From the NCBI GenBank assembly GCA_014649575.1, contig BMTH01000002.1:190423-254422 (forward strand): DNA of 64,000 bases, in the 5' to 3' direction. The notes beneath the pieces are model-generated. The model was not told the origin of the DNA. It worked only from the letters and a program-made list of their open reading frames with translations, and made no database searches. The DNA comes from Streptomyces griseoincarnatus (GTDB lineage: Bacteria > Actinomycetota > Actinomycetes > Streptomycetales > Streptomycetaceae). The translations under genes were made by a program, and so were the position numbers. Positions 1 to 10,610 of the stretch are shown piece by piece (the first letter of the stretch is position 1; each line of letters starts with the position of its first letter).

Positions 1-208
1 GTTCCCCGCGTCCCTGGGGACGTCTGCCTCCTGCGGGTGCGTGGGGGTTGAGCGCGCAGTTCCCCGCGCCCCTGAGGGTGTCACCCGGGCGCCGGTCGGA
101 CCGTGCGGGCGGGCCCGGGCCGCGCGCGGTCCCTCGCCTGCGGGTGCGTGGGGGCTGGGCGCGCGGTTGACCGCGTCCCTCAGGGAAGGACCACCGCGTC
201 CCTGAGGG
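1..208. repeat. Intergenic GC-rich repeat copies (GTTCCCCGCGCCCCTGA type)
   Basis: No gene is visible here. The stretch holds three or four imperfect copies of a unit with the core GCGCAGTTCCCCGCGCCCC, near positions 1-20, 52-80 and 155-208, joined by GGTGCGTGGGGGTTG-like spacers. The same core recurs near 13.7, 26.8, 29.6 and 49.4 kb, always between genes. It is a dispersed Streptomyces-type intergenic repeat of unknown function. Confidence 0.7.
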
Positions 209-223
209 GTTACGGGTCGTCGG

Positions 224-589
224 TCAGACCGCGAGGGCCTGGGCCCTGCGCTTCACCTCCGTGCCGCGGTTCTCCGCGAGGGCCTGCGCGGGGGTGCCCG
301 GCAGGCTGGGGTCGGGGGTGAAGAGCCACTCCAGCATTTCCTCGACCGTGAAGCCGTCGTCCCGCAGGAGCGTCAGGGTCCCGGTCAGGCCCTTGACGAC
401 CTTGTCCCCGTCGATGAAGGCGGCGGGGACGTGCAGCGCGCGGTTCTCACCGCGGCGCACGGCGATGAGCTGGCCCTCCTTGACCAGCTGCCGGACGCGC
501 GTCACCTCGACGCCGAGCTTCTCGGCGATGTCGGGGAGGGTGAGCCAGGCGGGGACGAGAGCATCGATCTTTGCGTCAATCTCGGTCAC
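224..589 (-). CDS. Rv2175c-family DNA-binding protein
   Basis: A 121-residue protein opening with a winged-helix/HTH module (about residues 15-60; the segment LTLPDIAEKLGVEVTRVRQL reads as the HTH) followed by a compact C-terminal domain containing GFTVEEMLEWLF. This matches the small DNA-binding family typified by M. tuberculosis Rv2175c, which is phosphorylated by the adjacent kinase PknL. Here a PASTA kinase lies 4 kb away at 4435, so the pair is kept but separated by the thi genes. Start ATG at 589; transcribed leftward on its own. The target DNA cannot be told from sequence. Confidence 0.85.
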   Translation of the reverse strand: MTEIDAKIDALVPAWLTLPDIAEKLGVEVTRVRQLVKEGQLIAVRRGENRALHVPAAFIDGDKVVKGLTGTLTLLRDDGFTVEEMLEWLFTPDPSLPGTPAQALAENRGTEVKRRAQALAV

Positions 590-656
590 GGGACAAGCCT
601 GCCACCTGCCACCGACAGTCGGAAGTCAGCCCCGTCCCAGCGCGCGGGCGAGTCGG

Positions 657-1892
657 TCAGACCGTCGCCGACTTCAGCGGCCGCGCCGGGTCCGCCACCC
701 GCTCCGGATCCAGTGCGACGCCCGACTCGATCAGCCGCCGCCCCTGCGCCAGGTCCCGGGGCCGCCCCACCGCGAGCAGCGCGGCCAGCCGGTCCCCGCG
801 CAGCCAGCACACGCTCCACGCCGGGTCGGCCGGGTCACCGCGCCACACCGTGCGGTCGGCGTCCGCATGGTGCCCGGCGTACTGCACGAACCGCCCGAAC
901 TGCTCGGACCAGAAGTACGGCACCGGGTCGTACACCTCGCGGCCCTGGGCCCCGCCGACGATGTTCGCGGCGACCGTACGCGGTCCCTGGAGGGCGTTGT
1001 CCCAGTGATGGACGAGGAGGCGCTCGCCGTAGCGGGCGGACGGGAAGGACGCGCAGTCGCCGACGGCGTACACGTCGGGCAGGGAGGTCGCCAGGTGCGC
1101 GTCGGCGACGACCTCGCCGTGCGCGCCGAGGGCGATCCCGGACCCGGCCAGCCAGGCGGTGGCGGGACGGGCGCCGATGCCGACGACGACCGCGCCGGCG
1201 GGCAGCCTGGTGCCGTCGTCGAGGAGCACGGCGCCGGGCTCGACGCGCGCCACGCGCGCGTGGGTGCGCAGCGTGACGCCGGCCTCCGCGTACCAGGCGG
1301 TCATCGGCTCGGCCACCTCCGCGGGCAGCACGCCCGCCAGCGGCCGTTCCTCGGCCTCCACGACGGTGACCGCGCAGCCCGCCTCCCGGGCGGCCGTGGC
1401 GAACTCCGCGCCGATCCAGCCGGCGCCGACGACCACGATGCCGTGCCGGGCGGCGAGCACCGGCCGCAGCCGTTCGGCGTCGTCCAGGGTGCGCAGCAGG
1501 TGCACGCCGGGCACGCCCTCCGCGCCGGGCAGCCGCAGCGGTTCCGCGCCGGTGGCGATCACCAGCACGTCGTACGGGACGGGTCCGGCCTCGGTGTCCA
1601 GTGCGTGGTCGCCGGGGCGCAGGCCGGTCACCTCGCAGCCCAGCCGCAGCTCGACCCCGAGCTCCTCGAAGTCCACGTCGAAGGCGGAGCTCTCGGCGGT
1701 GCCCAGCAGCACCGCCTTGGACAACGGCGGCCGGTCGTACGGCTGGTGGGGCTCCGCGCCGATCAGCGTCACCTCGCCGGCGAAGCCCCGCTCCCGCAGC
1801 GCCGCCGCGGTCTGCACGCCCGCCATGCCCGCGCCCGCCACCACGACCCGGCGCGGCGCGGCCCCTCCCGGTTCCTGCGTCTGCTCGCTCAC
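657..1892 (-). CDS. FAD/NAD(P)-dependent ferredoxin reductase-type oxidoreductase
   Basis: About 411 residues. The first dinucleotide fold GAGMAGVQTAAALRERG near the N-terminus binds FAD, and a second fold, VVGAGWIGAEFATAAREAG near residue 155, binds NAD(P)H. A late YAVGDCA motif contacts FAD. This is the rubredoxin/ferredoxin-NAD reductase family, with its C-terminal reductase domain. The GTG at 1892 is chosen because the glycine-rich fold follows within about 20 residues. It is divergent from the thiamine operon with about 200 bases between. The electron acceptor is unknown; no ferredoxin gene is adjacent. Confidence 0.85.
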   Translation of the reverse strand: MSEQTQEPGGAAPRRVVVAGAGMAGVQTAAALRERGFAGEVTLIGAEPHQPYDRPPLSKAVLLGTAESSAFDVDFEELGVELRLGCEVTGLRPGDHALDTEAGPVPYDVLVIATGAEPLRLPGAEGVPGVHLLRTLDDAERLRPVLAARHGIVVVGAGWIGAEFATAAREAGCAVTVVEAEERPLAGVLPAEVAEPMTAWYAEAGVTLRTHARVARVEPGAVLLDDGTRLPAGAVVVGIGARPATAWLAGSGIALGAHGEVVADAHLATSLPDVYAVGDCASFPSARYGERLLVHHWDNALQGPRTVAANIVGGAQGREVYDPVPYFWSEQFGRFVQYAGHHADADRTVWRGDPADPAWSVCWLRGDRLAALLAVGRPRDLAQGRRLIESGVALDPERVADPARPLKSATV

Positions 1893-1995
1893 CCGCTCAC
1901 CATAGACACCCGTGCCCGCCACGCCGGACCGCTGCCGCGCGGGGTCCCTTACGGGTGCGGCTCGGCGCGGGCTAGGGTGGCTCGCGTACACGCAC

Positions 1996-2084
1996 TCGCG
2001 GGAGCCCGGACGCACCGGGCTGAGAGGGAGGCTGGCGGCCTCCGACCGTACGAACCTGATCCGGGTCATGCCGGCGAAGGGAGG
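1996..2084 (+). promoter_or_regulatory. TPP (thi-box) riboswitch
   Basis: The conserved thi-box segments are present in order: GGGAGCCC-like 5' arm near 2000, CTGAGAGG at 2020-2027, and ACCTGATCCGGGTCATGCCG at 2054-2073 followed by GCGAAGGGAG. The 3' arm runs into GGGAGGAG (about 2079-2086), the likely ribosome binding site of thiO, so ligand binding could hide the site and stop translation. A weak TAGGGT -10 lies at 1973-1978. The mechanism is inferred from the overlap. Confidence 0.95.
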
Positions 2085-2096
2085 AGCTGGACGCCC

Positions 2097-4278
<2,182 letters not shown>

Positions 4279-4434
4279 CGACGGACGGCAGCGTTCCGGT
4301 CCGTCCGGGGAACCGGCCTCGGGGCCTGTGCCCCGGATGCGATTCGGACGCGGCCGGGTAACACAGGTCACAGGTCCGCTCCAACGGCGGTTGAACGGGC
4401 CGGGGCTGTCCTCGCGGACTCGTAGACTCGCTGC

Positions 4435-6363
4435 GTGGACACGACCCTTCAGGACCCGCTGGTCGGGCAGGTGCTCGACGGCCGCTACCGCGTCGAGGCG
4501 CGGATCGCCGTCGGCGGGATGGCCACGGTCTACCGGGCCCTGGACACCCGCCTCGACCGCATCCTCGCGCTCAAGGTGATGCACCCCTCCCTGGCCTCCG
4601 ACGCCGGCTTCGTGGAGCGCTTCATCCGCGAGGCCAAGTCCGTCGCCCGGCTGGCCCATCCCAACGTCGTCCAGGTCTTCGACCAGGGCACCGACGGAGG
4701 GTACGTCTACCTCGCGATGGAGTACATCCCGGGCTGCACCCTGCGGGACGTGCTGCGGGAGCGCGGGGCGCTGCAGGCGCGGGCCGCGCTGGACATCCTG
4801 GAGCCGGTGCTGGCCGCGCTGGGCGCCGCCCACCGCGCGGGGTTCGTGCACCGCGACATGAAGCCGGAGAACGTGCTGATCGGGGACGACGGCCGGGTCA
4901 AGGTCGCCGACTTCGGCCTGGTCCGCTCGGTGGACACGGTCACCCACAGCACGGGCACGGTGCTTGGCACCGTGTCGTACCTGGCCCCGGAGCAGATAGA
5001 GCACGGCACCGCCGACCCCCGCGTCGACGTGTACGCCTGCGGCATCCTGCTCTACGAGATGCTGACCGGCGAGAAGCCGCACGACGGCGACTCCCCCGCG
5101 ATCGTCCTCTACAAGCATCTGCACGACGACGTGCCGCCGCCCTCCGCGGTGGTGCCCGGTCTGGCGCCGGTGCTGGACTCGCTGGTCGGGGCGGCGACCG
5201 CGCGCGACGCCGAGGTCCGCCCGGCCGACGCGGTGGCGCTGTTCGCCCTGACCCGCGAGACGCGCGGCCGGCTCACCGACGAGCAGCTCGACGCGATGCC
5301 CCCGCAGGCGCTGTCCGCGGAGCACGACAACGCCGACGACCGCACCAGCGTCATCCCGCGCTCCCTCACCGTGCCGCGCCCCCTCCCGGTGAACGAGGAC
5401 GACGACGGCGCGGACCGCGTCCACCGCACCAGCCGCCTGCAGTCCCCTCCCCCGCTGCCGCCCCGGCGCCGCACGGCGCTGCACCGCGGCCCGGCGGCGA
5501 TCGTCGTGGCCGTGCTGCTGGTGCTCGGCCTGGGCGCCGGCGTCTGGTACATCAACTCCGGGCAGTTCACGAAGATCCCGCCGGTGCTGTCGAAGACCGA
5601 GCAGGAGGCCCGCGACCGGCTCGCCGAGGCCGGACTGGACGTCGGCGAGGTCAAGGAGGCGTACAGCGACACCGTCGAGCGCGGCAAGGTGATCAGCACC
5701 GACCCGGCGGCGGGCGCCCGCGTCCGCGGCAGCGCCTCGGTGTCCCTGACCGTGTCCAAGGGCCCGGAGACCGTGCGGGTGCCCGACCTGGACGGCTACC
5801 GCCTGGACAAGGCCAGGTCGCTGCTGGAGGACGAGGGCCTGGAGCCGGGCATGGTGACCCGCGAGCTCAGCGACTCCGTGCCGAGGGACGCGGTGATCTC
5901 CACCGAGCCGGGCAAGGGCACCGAGGTCCGCGCGGGCACCGCGGTGAAGCTGACGGTGAGCAAGGGCAGCCCCGTGGACGTGCCCGACCTCACGGGCGAC
6001 GACCCGGAGGACGCGCGCGCCGAGCTGGAAGAGGCCGGGCTCAAGGTGGAGATCGCCGACGGGCGGATCCACTCCGAGCACGACGCGGGCAAGGTCGCCC
6101 GGCAGACCCCGGGCGCCGGCGGTGAGGCCGCCGAGGGCGACACGGTCACCCTCACGCTGTCCAAGGGCCCGGAGATGGTCGAGGTGCCGGACGTCGTCGG
6201 CGACAGCGTGGACGAGGCCCGGGACAAGCTGGAGGGCGCCGGGTTCGGGGTGAAGGAGGACCGCGGCCTGCTGGGCCTGTTCGGCGACACCGTCAAGGAC
6301 CAGTCGGTGGACGGCGGCGAGACCGCTCCCAAGGGCTCGACGATCACCCTGAGGATCAGGTGA
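4435..6363 (+). CDS. PASTA-domain Ser/Thr protein kinase
   Basis: A membrane kinase of 642 residues. The cytoplasmic kinase domain spans about residues 14-275, with a glycine loop GGMATVY, ATP lysine K47, HRDMKPEN (catalytic D141) and DFG at D159. A proline-rich linker leads to a single membrane segment (about 352-373) and four external PASTA repeats (about 379-642), which in this family bind muropeptides or lipid II. It starts at GTG 4435. It stands in the PknL position beside a Rv2175c-like protein. I believe the S. coelicolor counterpart is SCO2110 (PkaF), but that name is from memory. Confidence 0.94.
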   Translation: MDTTLQDPLVGQVLDGRYRVEARIAVGGMATVYRALDTRLDRILALKVMHPSLASDAGFVERFIREAKSVARLAHPNVVQVFDQGTDGGYVYLAMEYIPGCTLRDVLRERGALQARAALDILEPVLAALGAAHRAGFVHRDMKPENVLIGDDGRVKVADFGLVRSVDTVTHSTGTVLGTVSYLAPEQIEHGTADPRVDVYACGILLYEMLTGEKPHDGDSPAIVLYKHLHDDVPPPSAVVPGLAPVLDSLVGAATARDAEVRPADAVALFALTRETRGRLTDEQLDAMPPQALSAEHDNADDRTSVIPRSLTVPRPLPVNEDDDGADRVHRTSRLQSPPPLPPRRRTALHRGPAAIVVAVLLVLGLGAGVWYINSGQFTKIPPVLSKTEQEARDRLAEAGLDVGEVKEAYSDTVERGKVISTDPAAGARVRGSASVSLTVSKGPETVRVPDLDGYRLDKARSLLEDEGLEPGMVTRELSDSVPRDAVISTEPGKGTEVRAGTAVKLTVSKGSPVDVPDLTGDDPEDARAELEEAGLKVEIADGRIHSEHDAGKVARQTPGAGGEAAEGDTVTLTLSKGPEMVEVPDVVGDSVDEARDKLEGAGFGVKEDRGLLGLFGDTVKDQSVDGGETAPKGSTITLRIR

Positions 6364-6411
6364 CGGAGGGGGCCGTCCGGGTGACGCGCGCGTCCGTGAC
6401 ACCCTTGACGG

Positions 6412-7290
6412 GTGAAGAGTCACCCGTCCGGCCCCGCCCGCAACCCGATCGGCAGTCACGTCCCCGTGGCCGGCGGTCTGCACTCCGTCGGTCTGTCCTA
6501 CGCCCGTGACCTGGGGGCGGAGACCGTGCAGGTCTTCGTCGCGAACCCGCGCGGATGGGCCACCCCCGCAGGCAACCCGCTCCAGGACGAGGCGTTCCGC
6601 GCGGCCTGCGCCGAGGCGTCGATCCCGGCGTACGTGCACGCCCCGTACCTGATCAACTTCGGGTCCCACACCCCGGCGACCGTGGAGCGGTCGGTGGAGT
6701 CCCTGCGGCACTCGCTGCGCCGCGGCCGGGAGATCGGCGCGCTGGGTGTGGTGGTGCACACCGGCAGCGCGACCGGCGGACGCGAGCGCGCGGTGGCGCT
6801 GGGGCAGGTGCGGGAGAACGTGCTGCCGCTGCTGGACGAGCTGACCCGTGACGACGACCCGTACCTGCTGCTGGAGCCGACCGCGGGCCAGGGCGCCTCG
6901 CTGTGCTCCCTGGTCGAGGACCTGGGCCCGTACTTCGAGCAGCTGGACGCCCATCCGAAGCTCGGCGTCTGCCTGGACACCTGCCATGTCTTCGCGGCCG
7001 GGCACGACCTGGCCGGGCCCGGCGGCGCGCACCGCGCCCTGGACGAGCTGGCCGCGACCGTCGGCGCGGGACGGCTGAAGCTGATCCACGCCAACGACTC
7101 CAAGGACGTCGTCGGCGCGCACAAGGACCGGCACGCCAACATCGGGGCGGGACACATCGGCGAGGACCCGTTCCGGGACCTGATGACGCACCCGGAGACC
7201 GCGGGCGTACCGCTGGTGATCGAGACGCCCGGCGGCAAGGAGGGGCACGCGGCGGACGTGGAGCGGCTGAAGAAGCTCCGCGACGGCTGA
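6412..7290 (+). CDS. Endonuclease IV-type AP endonuclease (deoxyribonuclease IV)
   Basis: A 292-residue TIM-barrel enzyme that cuts DNA 5' of abasic sites. All trinuclear zinc ligands appear: His in SHVPVAGG, VHAPYL, VVHTGSATGG, Glu in LLLEPTAG, Asp/His in CLDTCHVFAAG, His in IHANDSKD, Asp/His in KDRHANIG and Glu in VIETPGG. It starts at GTG 6412, 48 bases after the kinase stop on the same strand, and may share its transcript. Length is normal for the family. Confidence 0.93.
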   Translation: MKSHPSGPARNPIGSHVPVAGGLHSVGLSYARDLGAETVQVFVANPRGWATPAGNPLQDEAFRAACAEASIPAYVHAPYLINFGSHTPATVERSVESLRHSLRRGREIGALGVVVHTGSATGGRERAVALGQVRENVLPLLDELTRDDDPYLLLEPTAGQGASLCSLVEDLGPYFEQLDAHPKLGVCLDTCHVFAAGHDLAGPGGAHRALDELAATVGAGRLKLIHANDSKDVVGAHKDRHANIGAGHIGEDPFRDLMTHPETAGVPLVIETPGGKEGHAADVERLKKLRDG

Positions 7291-7306
7291 GAGCCGGCGG
7301 GGCGGG

Positions 7307-7954
7307 TCAGAGCTCGGGGCCGTCCCCGGGCTCCTCCTGGTAGGAGTAGCGCTGCTCCCTCCAGGGGTCGCCGACGTTGTGGTAGCCGCGCTCCTCCCAG
7401 AAGCCGCGGCGGTCGGCGGTCATGTACTCCACCCCGCGGACCCACTTGGGGCCCTTCCACGCGTACAGGTGCGGCACGATCAGGCGCAGCGGGAAGCCGT
7501 GCTCGGCGGTGAGCAGCTCACCGTCCTTGTGGGTGGCGAAGAGGGTGCGGTCGGACGTGAAGTCCTCGAGCCGCAGGTTGGAGCTGAAACCGTACTCCGC
7601 CCACACCATCACATGGGTGACGTCGGGGGCGGGCGGGGCGATCTCCACGAGCGTGCGCGCCGGGATCCCGCCCCACTCGGCGCCGATCATGCTGAACTTG
7701 GTCACGCAGTGCAGGTCGGCCTCGACGGTGGTGTACGGCAGCGCCGTGAACTCCTCGTGGGTCCAGCAGTGCTTCCCGCCGTCGGCGGTGGCGCCGAAGA
7801 CCCGGAACTCCCAGCGCTCCGGGCGGAACTTGGGGACGGGCCCGTAGTGGGTGACCGGCCAGCCCTTCTGGAGCCGCTGTCCCGGCGGGAGCTGGAGATC
7901 CGTCGCTCCTCGTGTCGCGCGCTCCCCCGATTCGCGTTCCGCCGGCTGACCCAT
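7307..7954 (-). CDS. Sulfite oxidase-like molybdopterin oxidoreductase
   Basis: About 215 residues making up a single Mo-cofactor (SUOX/YedY-type) domain. The cysteine in DLHCVTKFSM is the expected molybdenum ligand. Later segments TAEHGFPLRLIVPHLYAWKG and KWVRGVEYM are family-typical. There is no membrane segment, heme domain or twin-arginine signal, so it is probably cytosolic and its electron partner is unknown. The ATG at 7954 is chosen over an upstream ATG (8014) because a GGATGGGG stretch precedes it. Its end is 16 bases from the convergent nuclease gene. Confidence 0.86.
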   Translation of the reverse strand: MGQPAERESGERATRGATDLQLPPGQRLQKGWPVTHYGPVPKFRPERWEFRVFGATADGGKHCWTHEEFTALPYTTVEADLHCVTKFSMIGAEWGGIPARTLVEIAPPAPDVTHVMVWAEYGFSSNLRLEDFTSDRTLFATHKDGELLTAEHGFPLRLIVPHLYAWKGPKWVRGVEYMTADRRGFWEERGYHNVGDPWREQRYSYQEEPGDGPEL

Positions 7955-8048
7955 GTCCCCATCCTGACAGACCGGTGGCCATGCCCCTGAATCGGGCCTC
8001 ACACATTCGGTCATTCAGGGTCATAACAGACCAAGTATGGGATTACTT

Positions 8049-8066
8049 ACTAAGTCAAGACTTACT
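8049..8066. promoter_or_regulatory. Palindrome upstream of bacterioferritin
   Basis: TAAGTC-AA-GACTTA (8051-8064) is a perfect inverted repeat, with an outer A/T pair, inside an unusually AT-rich patch (about 8005-8066). It lies about 75 bases before the bfr start. Placement suggests an operator for a dimeric regulator, possibly iron or peroxide responsive. It does not match the DmdR/IdeR box, so the regulator is unknown. Confidence 0.5.
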
Positions 8067-8139
8067 GGACGATCTTTCGCGCCGGTGCAATCATGCGCCC
8101 CGACCCGCACATTTCCCCCACGTGGAAGGAGCCCGTGCC

Positions 8140-8658
8140 ATGCAGGGCGATCCCGAGGTCATCGAGTTCCTCAACGAGCAGCTGACCGCCGAGCTGACGG
8201 CGATCAACCAGTACTTCCTGCACTCCAAGCTCCAGGACCACAAGGGCTGGTACAAGCTCGCCAAGTACACCCGCGACGAGTCCTTCGACGAGATGCGTCA
8301 CGCCGAGCTGCTCACCGACCGGATCCTGCTGCTGGACGGCCTGCCGAACTACCAGCGGCTGTTCCACGTGCGCGTCGGGCAGACCGTCACCGAGATGTTC
8401 CAGGCCGACCGCGAGATCGAACTCGAGGCGATCGACCGGCTCCGCCGCGGCGTCGAGGTCATGCGCAACAAGAACGACATCACCTCGGCCAACATCTTCG
8501 AGGCCATCCTGGCCGACGAGGAGCACCACATCGACTACCTGGACACCCAGCTCGAGCTGATCGACAAACTGGGCGAGGCGCTCTACCTGTCGACAGTCGT
8601 CGAGCAGACCCAGCCGGACCCCTCGGGCCCCGGGACGCACGGGTTCAAGACGCCCTGA
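8140..8658 (+). CDS. bfr: Bacterioferritin
   Basis: A 172-residue, 24-subunit iron store. Counting from the chosen ATG, the ferroxidase ligands fall exactly on the E. coli numbers: E18, E51, H54, E94, E127 and H130. The heme ligand M52 is present in FDEMRHAE. The start at 8140 follows a GGAAGGA site 9 bases upstream. A proline/glycine-rich tail extends about 15 residues beyond the usual end. The gene faces bfd, whose product is expected to reduce it and release iron. Confidence 0.97.
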   Translation: MQGDPEVIEFLNEQLTAELTAINQYFLHSKLQDHKGWYKLAKYTRDESFDEMRHAELLTDRILLLDGLPNYQRLFHVRVGQTVTEMFQADREIELEAIDRLRRGVEVMRNKNDITSANIFEAILADEEHHIDYLDTQLELIDKLGEALYLSTVVEQTQPDPSGPGTHGFKTP

Positions 8659-8679
8659 CGGCCTCCCGGAACAGCACAC

Positions 8680-8928
8680 CTAGGCGGCTTCCGGGACCTC
8701 CGCCGCGACCTCTGCCACGAGCGGCTGCCCGCCCTGGTCGACGAGCTGCCGCCGGGGGCAGGCGCCACGACCGAGCAGCGCCTGGATGCGCCGGACGCAG
8801 CCGCCGCAGTCCGTGCCGGCCTTGCAGGCGGAGGCGATCTGCCGGGGCGTGCAGGCACCGGCTTCCGCGTGGCTCCTCACCTGTTCCTCGGTCACGCCGA
8901 AGCAGCTGCAGACGAACACGCGGGTCAC
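8680..8928 (-). CDS. bfd: Bacterioferritin-associated ferredoxin (BFD-like [2Fe-2S])
   Basis: An 82-residue protein with the BFD cysteine pattern: VCSCFGVTEEQ near the start and CKAGTDCGGCVRRIQALL later (Cys-x-Cys … Cys-x5-Cys-x2-Cys). The family docks on bacterioferritin and passes electrons to its heme to mobilise iron. It starts at GTG 8928. The GGGAG directly touches the start codon, so initiation may not use it. An iron box lies 45-63 bases upstream. It converges on bfr with 21 bases between. The C-terminal 25 residues are acidic and of unknown role. Confidence 0.9.
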   Translation of the reverse strand: MTRVFVCSCFGVTEEQVRSHAEAGACTPRQIASACKAGTDCGGCVRRIQALLGRGACPRRQLVDQGGQPLVAEVAAEVPEAA

Positions 8929-8972
8929 CTCCCGACGAAGACTGGGGTCGTGCCGTACCGACCCTCCGCCGG

Positions 8973-8991
8973 TGAGGCAAACCTAACCTTA
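8973..8991 (-). promoter_or_regulatory. Iron box (DmdR/IdeR-type) upstream of bfd
   Basis: On the minus strand the site reads TAAGGTTAGGTTTGCCTCA, matching about 14 of 19 positions of the actinobacterial iron box TTAGGTTAGGCTAACCTAA. It lies just upstream of the bfd start, so iron-loaded DmdR1 would be expected to repress bfd. The match is by eye. Confidence 0.75.
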
Positions 8992-9081
8992 CCTGCGCCC
9001 CGCGTGGGCGGAAAAGGGGGGTGGGGCGTGATCCCGTGTGAGACACGCCCCACCCCGACTGTTGTCAGCCGGCCCGGCCGG

Positions 9082-10434
9082 TCACTGGTCCCGGTACATC
9101 TCCGCGACCAGGAACGCCAGGTCGAGCGACTGGCTGCGGTTCAGCCGCGGGTCGCACGCCGTCTCGTAGCGCTGGTGCAGATCGTCGACGAAGATCTCGT
9201 CGCCGCCGCCCACGCACTCGGTGACGTCGTCACCCGTGAGCTCCACGTGGATGCCGCCCGGGTGGGTGCCCAGCTCCTTGTGGACCTCGAAGAAGCCCTT
9301 CACCTCGTCGAGCACGTCGTCGAAGCGGCGGGTCTTGTGCCCGGAGGCGGCCTCGAAGGTGTTGCCGTGCATCGGGTCCGTCACCCACGCCACGGTCGCG
9401 CCGGACGCGGTGACCTTCTCCACCAGCTCGGGGAGCTTGTCGCGGATCTTGTCCGCGCCCATCCGCACGATGAACGTCAGCCGGCCGGGCTCCCGCTCCG
9501 GGTCGAGGCGGTCGATGTACTGCAGCGCCTCCTCGGCCGTCGTGGTCGGGCCGAGCTTGATGCCGATCGGGTTGCGGATCCGCGAGGCGAACTCGATGTG
9601 CGCGTGGTCCAGCTGCCGGGTGCGCTCACCGATCCACACCATGTGCGCCGAGACGTCGTACAGCTGACCGGTGCGGGAGTCCACGCGGGTGAGCGCCGAC
9701 TCGTAGTCGAGCAGCAGCGCCTCGTGCGAGGAGAAGAACTCGACGGTCTTGAACTCCTCCGGCTCCGCGCCGCAGGCCTGCATGAAGTTCAGCGCCTGGT
9801 CGATCTCCCTCGCCAGCTGCTCGTAGCGCTGGCCGGAGGGCGACGACTTCACGAAGTCCTGGTTCCAGGCGTGCACCTGGCGCAGGTCGGCGTAACCGCC
9901 GGTGGTGAAGGCGCGCACCAGGTTCAGCGTGGACGCCGACGCGTGGTACATCCGCTTCAGCCGCTCGGGGTCCGGAACCCGGGCCTCCTCGGTGAACTCG
10001 AAGCCGTTGACCGAGTCGCCCCGGTACGTCGGCAGCGTCACGCCGTCACGGGTCTCGGTCGGCTTGGAGCGGGGCTTGGAGTACTGCCCGGCGATCCGCC
10101 CGACCTTCACCACGGGCACGGAGGCCGCGTAGGTGAGGACGGCGCCCATCTGGAGCAGCGTCTTGAGCTTGTTGCGGATGTGGTCGGCGGACACGGCGTC
10201 GAAGGCCTCGGCGCAGTCGCCCCCCTGGAGCAGGAACGCCTCTCCCTTGGCGACGGACGCCATCCGGGCGCGCAGCTGGTCGCACTCGCCCGCGAAGACG
10301 AGCGGCGGATACGACTCGAGGTCCGCGATCGCTGCGCGCAGAGCCTCGGGGTCGGGGTACTCGGGCTGCTGCGCCGCGGGCAGGTCTCGCCAGGTGTTGC
10401 CAGCGCTCGCGCTGGTCTTAGCGTTCACGGTCAC
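9082..10434 (-). CDS. aroH: Class II 3-deoxy-7-phosphoheptulonate (DAHP) synthase
   Basis: A 450-residue class II (plant/AroG-Mtb type) DAHP synthase, the first step of the shikimate pathway from PEP and erythrose 4-phosphate. Typical blocks include LLQGGDCAEAF (metal cysteine and PEP site), RIAGQYSKPRS, GQLYDVSAHMVWIGERTRQL, PIGIKLGPTT and VTDPMHGNTFE. GTG 10434 is taken as the start, with a GGGA site 6 bases upstream; GTG 10428 is the alternative. It is divergent from the anthranilate synthase gene, linking entry into and the tryptophan branch of aromatic synthesis. M. tuberculosis aroG sits in the same conserved neighbourhood. Confidence 0.95.
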   Translation of the reverse strand: MTVNAKTSASAGNTWRDLPAAQQPEYPDPEALRAAIADLESYPPLVFAGECDQLRARMASVAKGEAFLLQGGDCAEAFDAVSADHIRNKLKTLLQMGAVLTYAASVPVVKVGRIAGQYSKPRSKPTETRDGVTLPTYRGDSVNGFEFTEEARVPDPERLKRMYHASASTLNLVRAFTTGGYADLRQVHAWNQDFVKSSPSGQRYEQLAREIDQALNFMQACGAEPEEFKTVEFFSSHEALLLDYESALTRVDSRTGQLYDVSAHMVWIGERTRQLDHAHIEFASRIRNPIGIKLGPTTTAEEALQYIDRLDPEREPGRLTFIVRMGADKIRDKLPELVEKVTASGATVAWVTDPMHGNTFEAASGHKTRRFDDVLDEVKGFFEVHKELGTHPGGIHVELTGDDVTECVGGGDEIFVDDLHQRYETACDPRLNRSQSLDLAFLVAEMYRDQ

Positions 10435-10530
10435 GCGTCCCACATTACGGGGTCGGAACGGTCGTCCATCCCGACGCCCAGGAAATGAGACAGGGGCCGC
10501 ACCGGTGCGCGATGCGCTAAGGTCGGGGCC

Positions 10531-10587
10531 ATGTTCGCGCACTCGACCCGCACCTGGTGGTGGACCGCTCATCCGGCGGCCCACTGA
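10531..10587 (+). CDS. trpL: trp leader peptide (attenuator-controlling)
   Basis: An 18-codon ORF starting at ATG 10531 and reading MFAHSTRTWWWTAHPAAH. Three consecutive Trp codons (10555-10563) lie ahead of a GC-rich terminator hairpin (10611-10635) and the anthranilate synthase gene. This is the classic arrangement for ribosome-mediated transcription attenuation: stalling on scarce Trp-tRNA would favour an antiterminator. A trp attenuator with a Trp-rich leader before a fused anthranilate synthase was described in S. venezuelae, and this appears to be its counterpart. Confidence 0.92.
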   Translation: MFAHSTRTWWWTAHPAAH

Positions 10588-10610
10588 CTGCGCGTACGCA
10601 CCGACTTCGC

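Noticed and set aside
261..2096. Long plus-strand frame before thiO
   Set aside because: It runs antisense to the DNA-binding and reductase genes and through the TPP riboswitch. Only the thiO part from 2097 has a ribosome site and family motifs.
7955..8014. Upstream ATG extension of the Mo-pterin oxidoreductase
   Set aside because: The extra 20 residues lack family similarity and a ribosome site; ATG 7954 has one.
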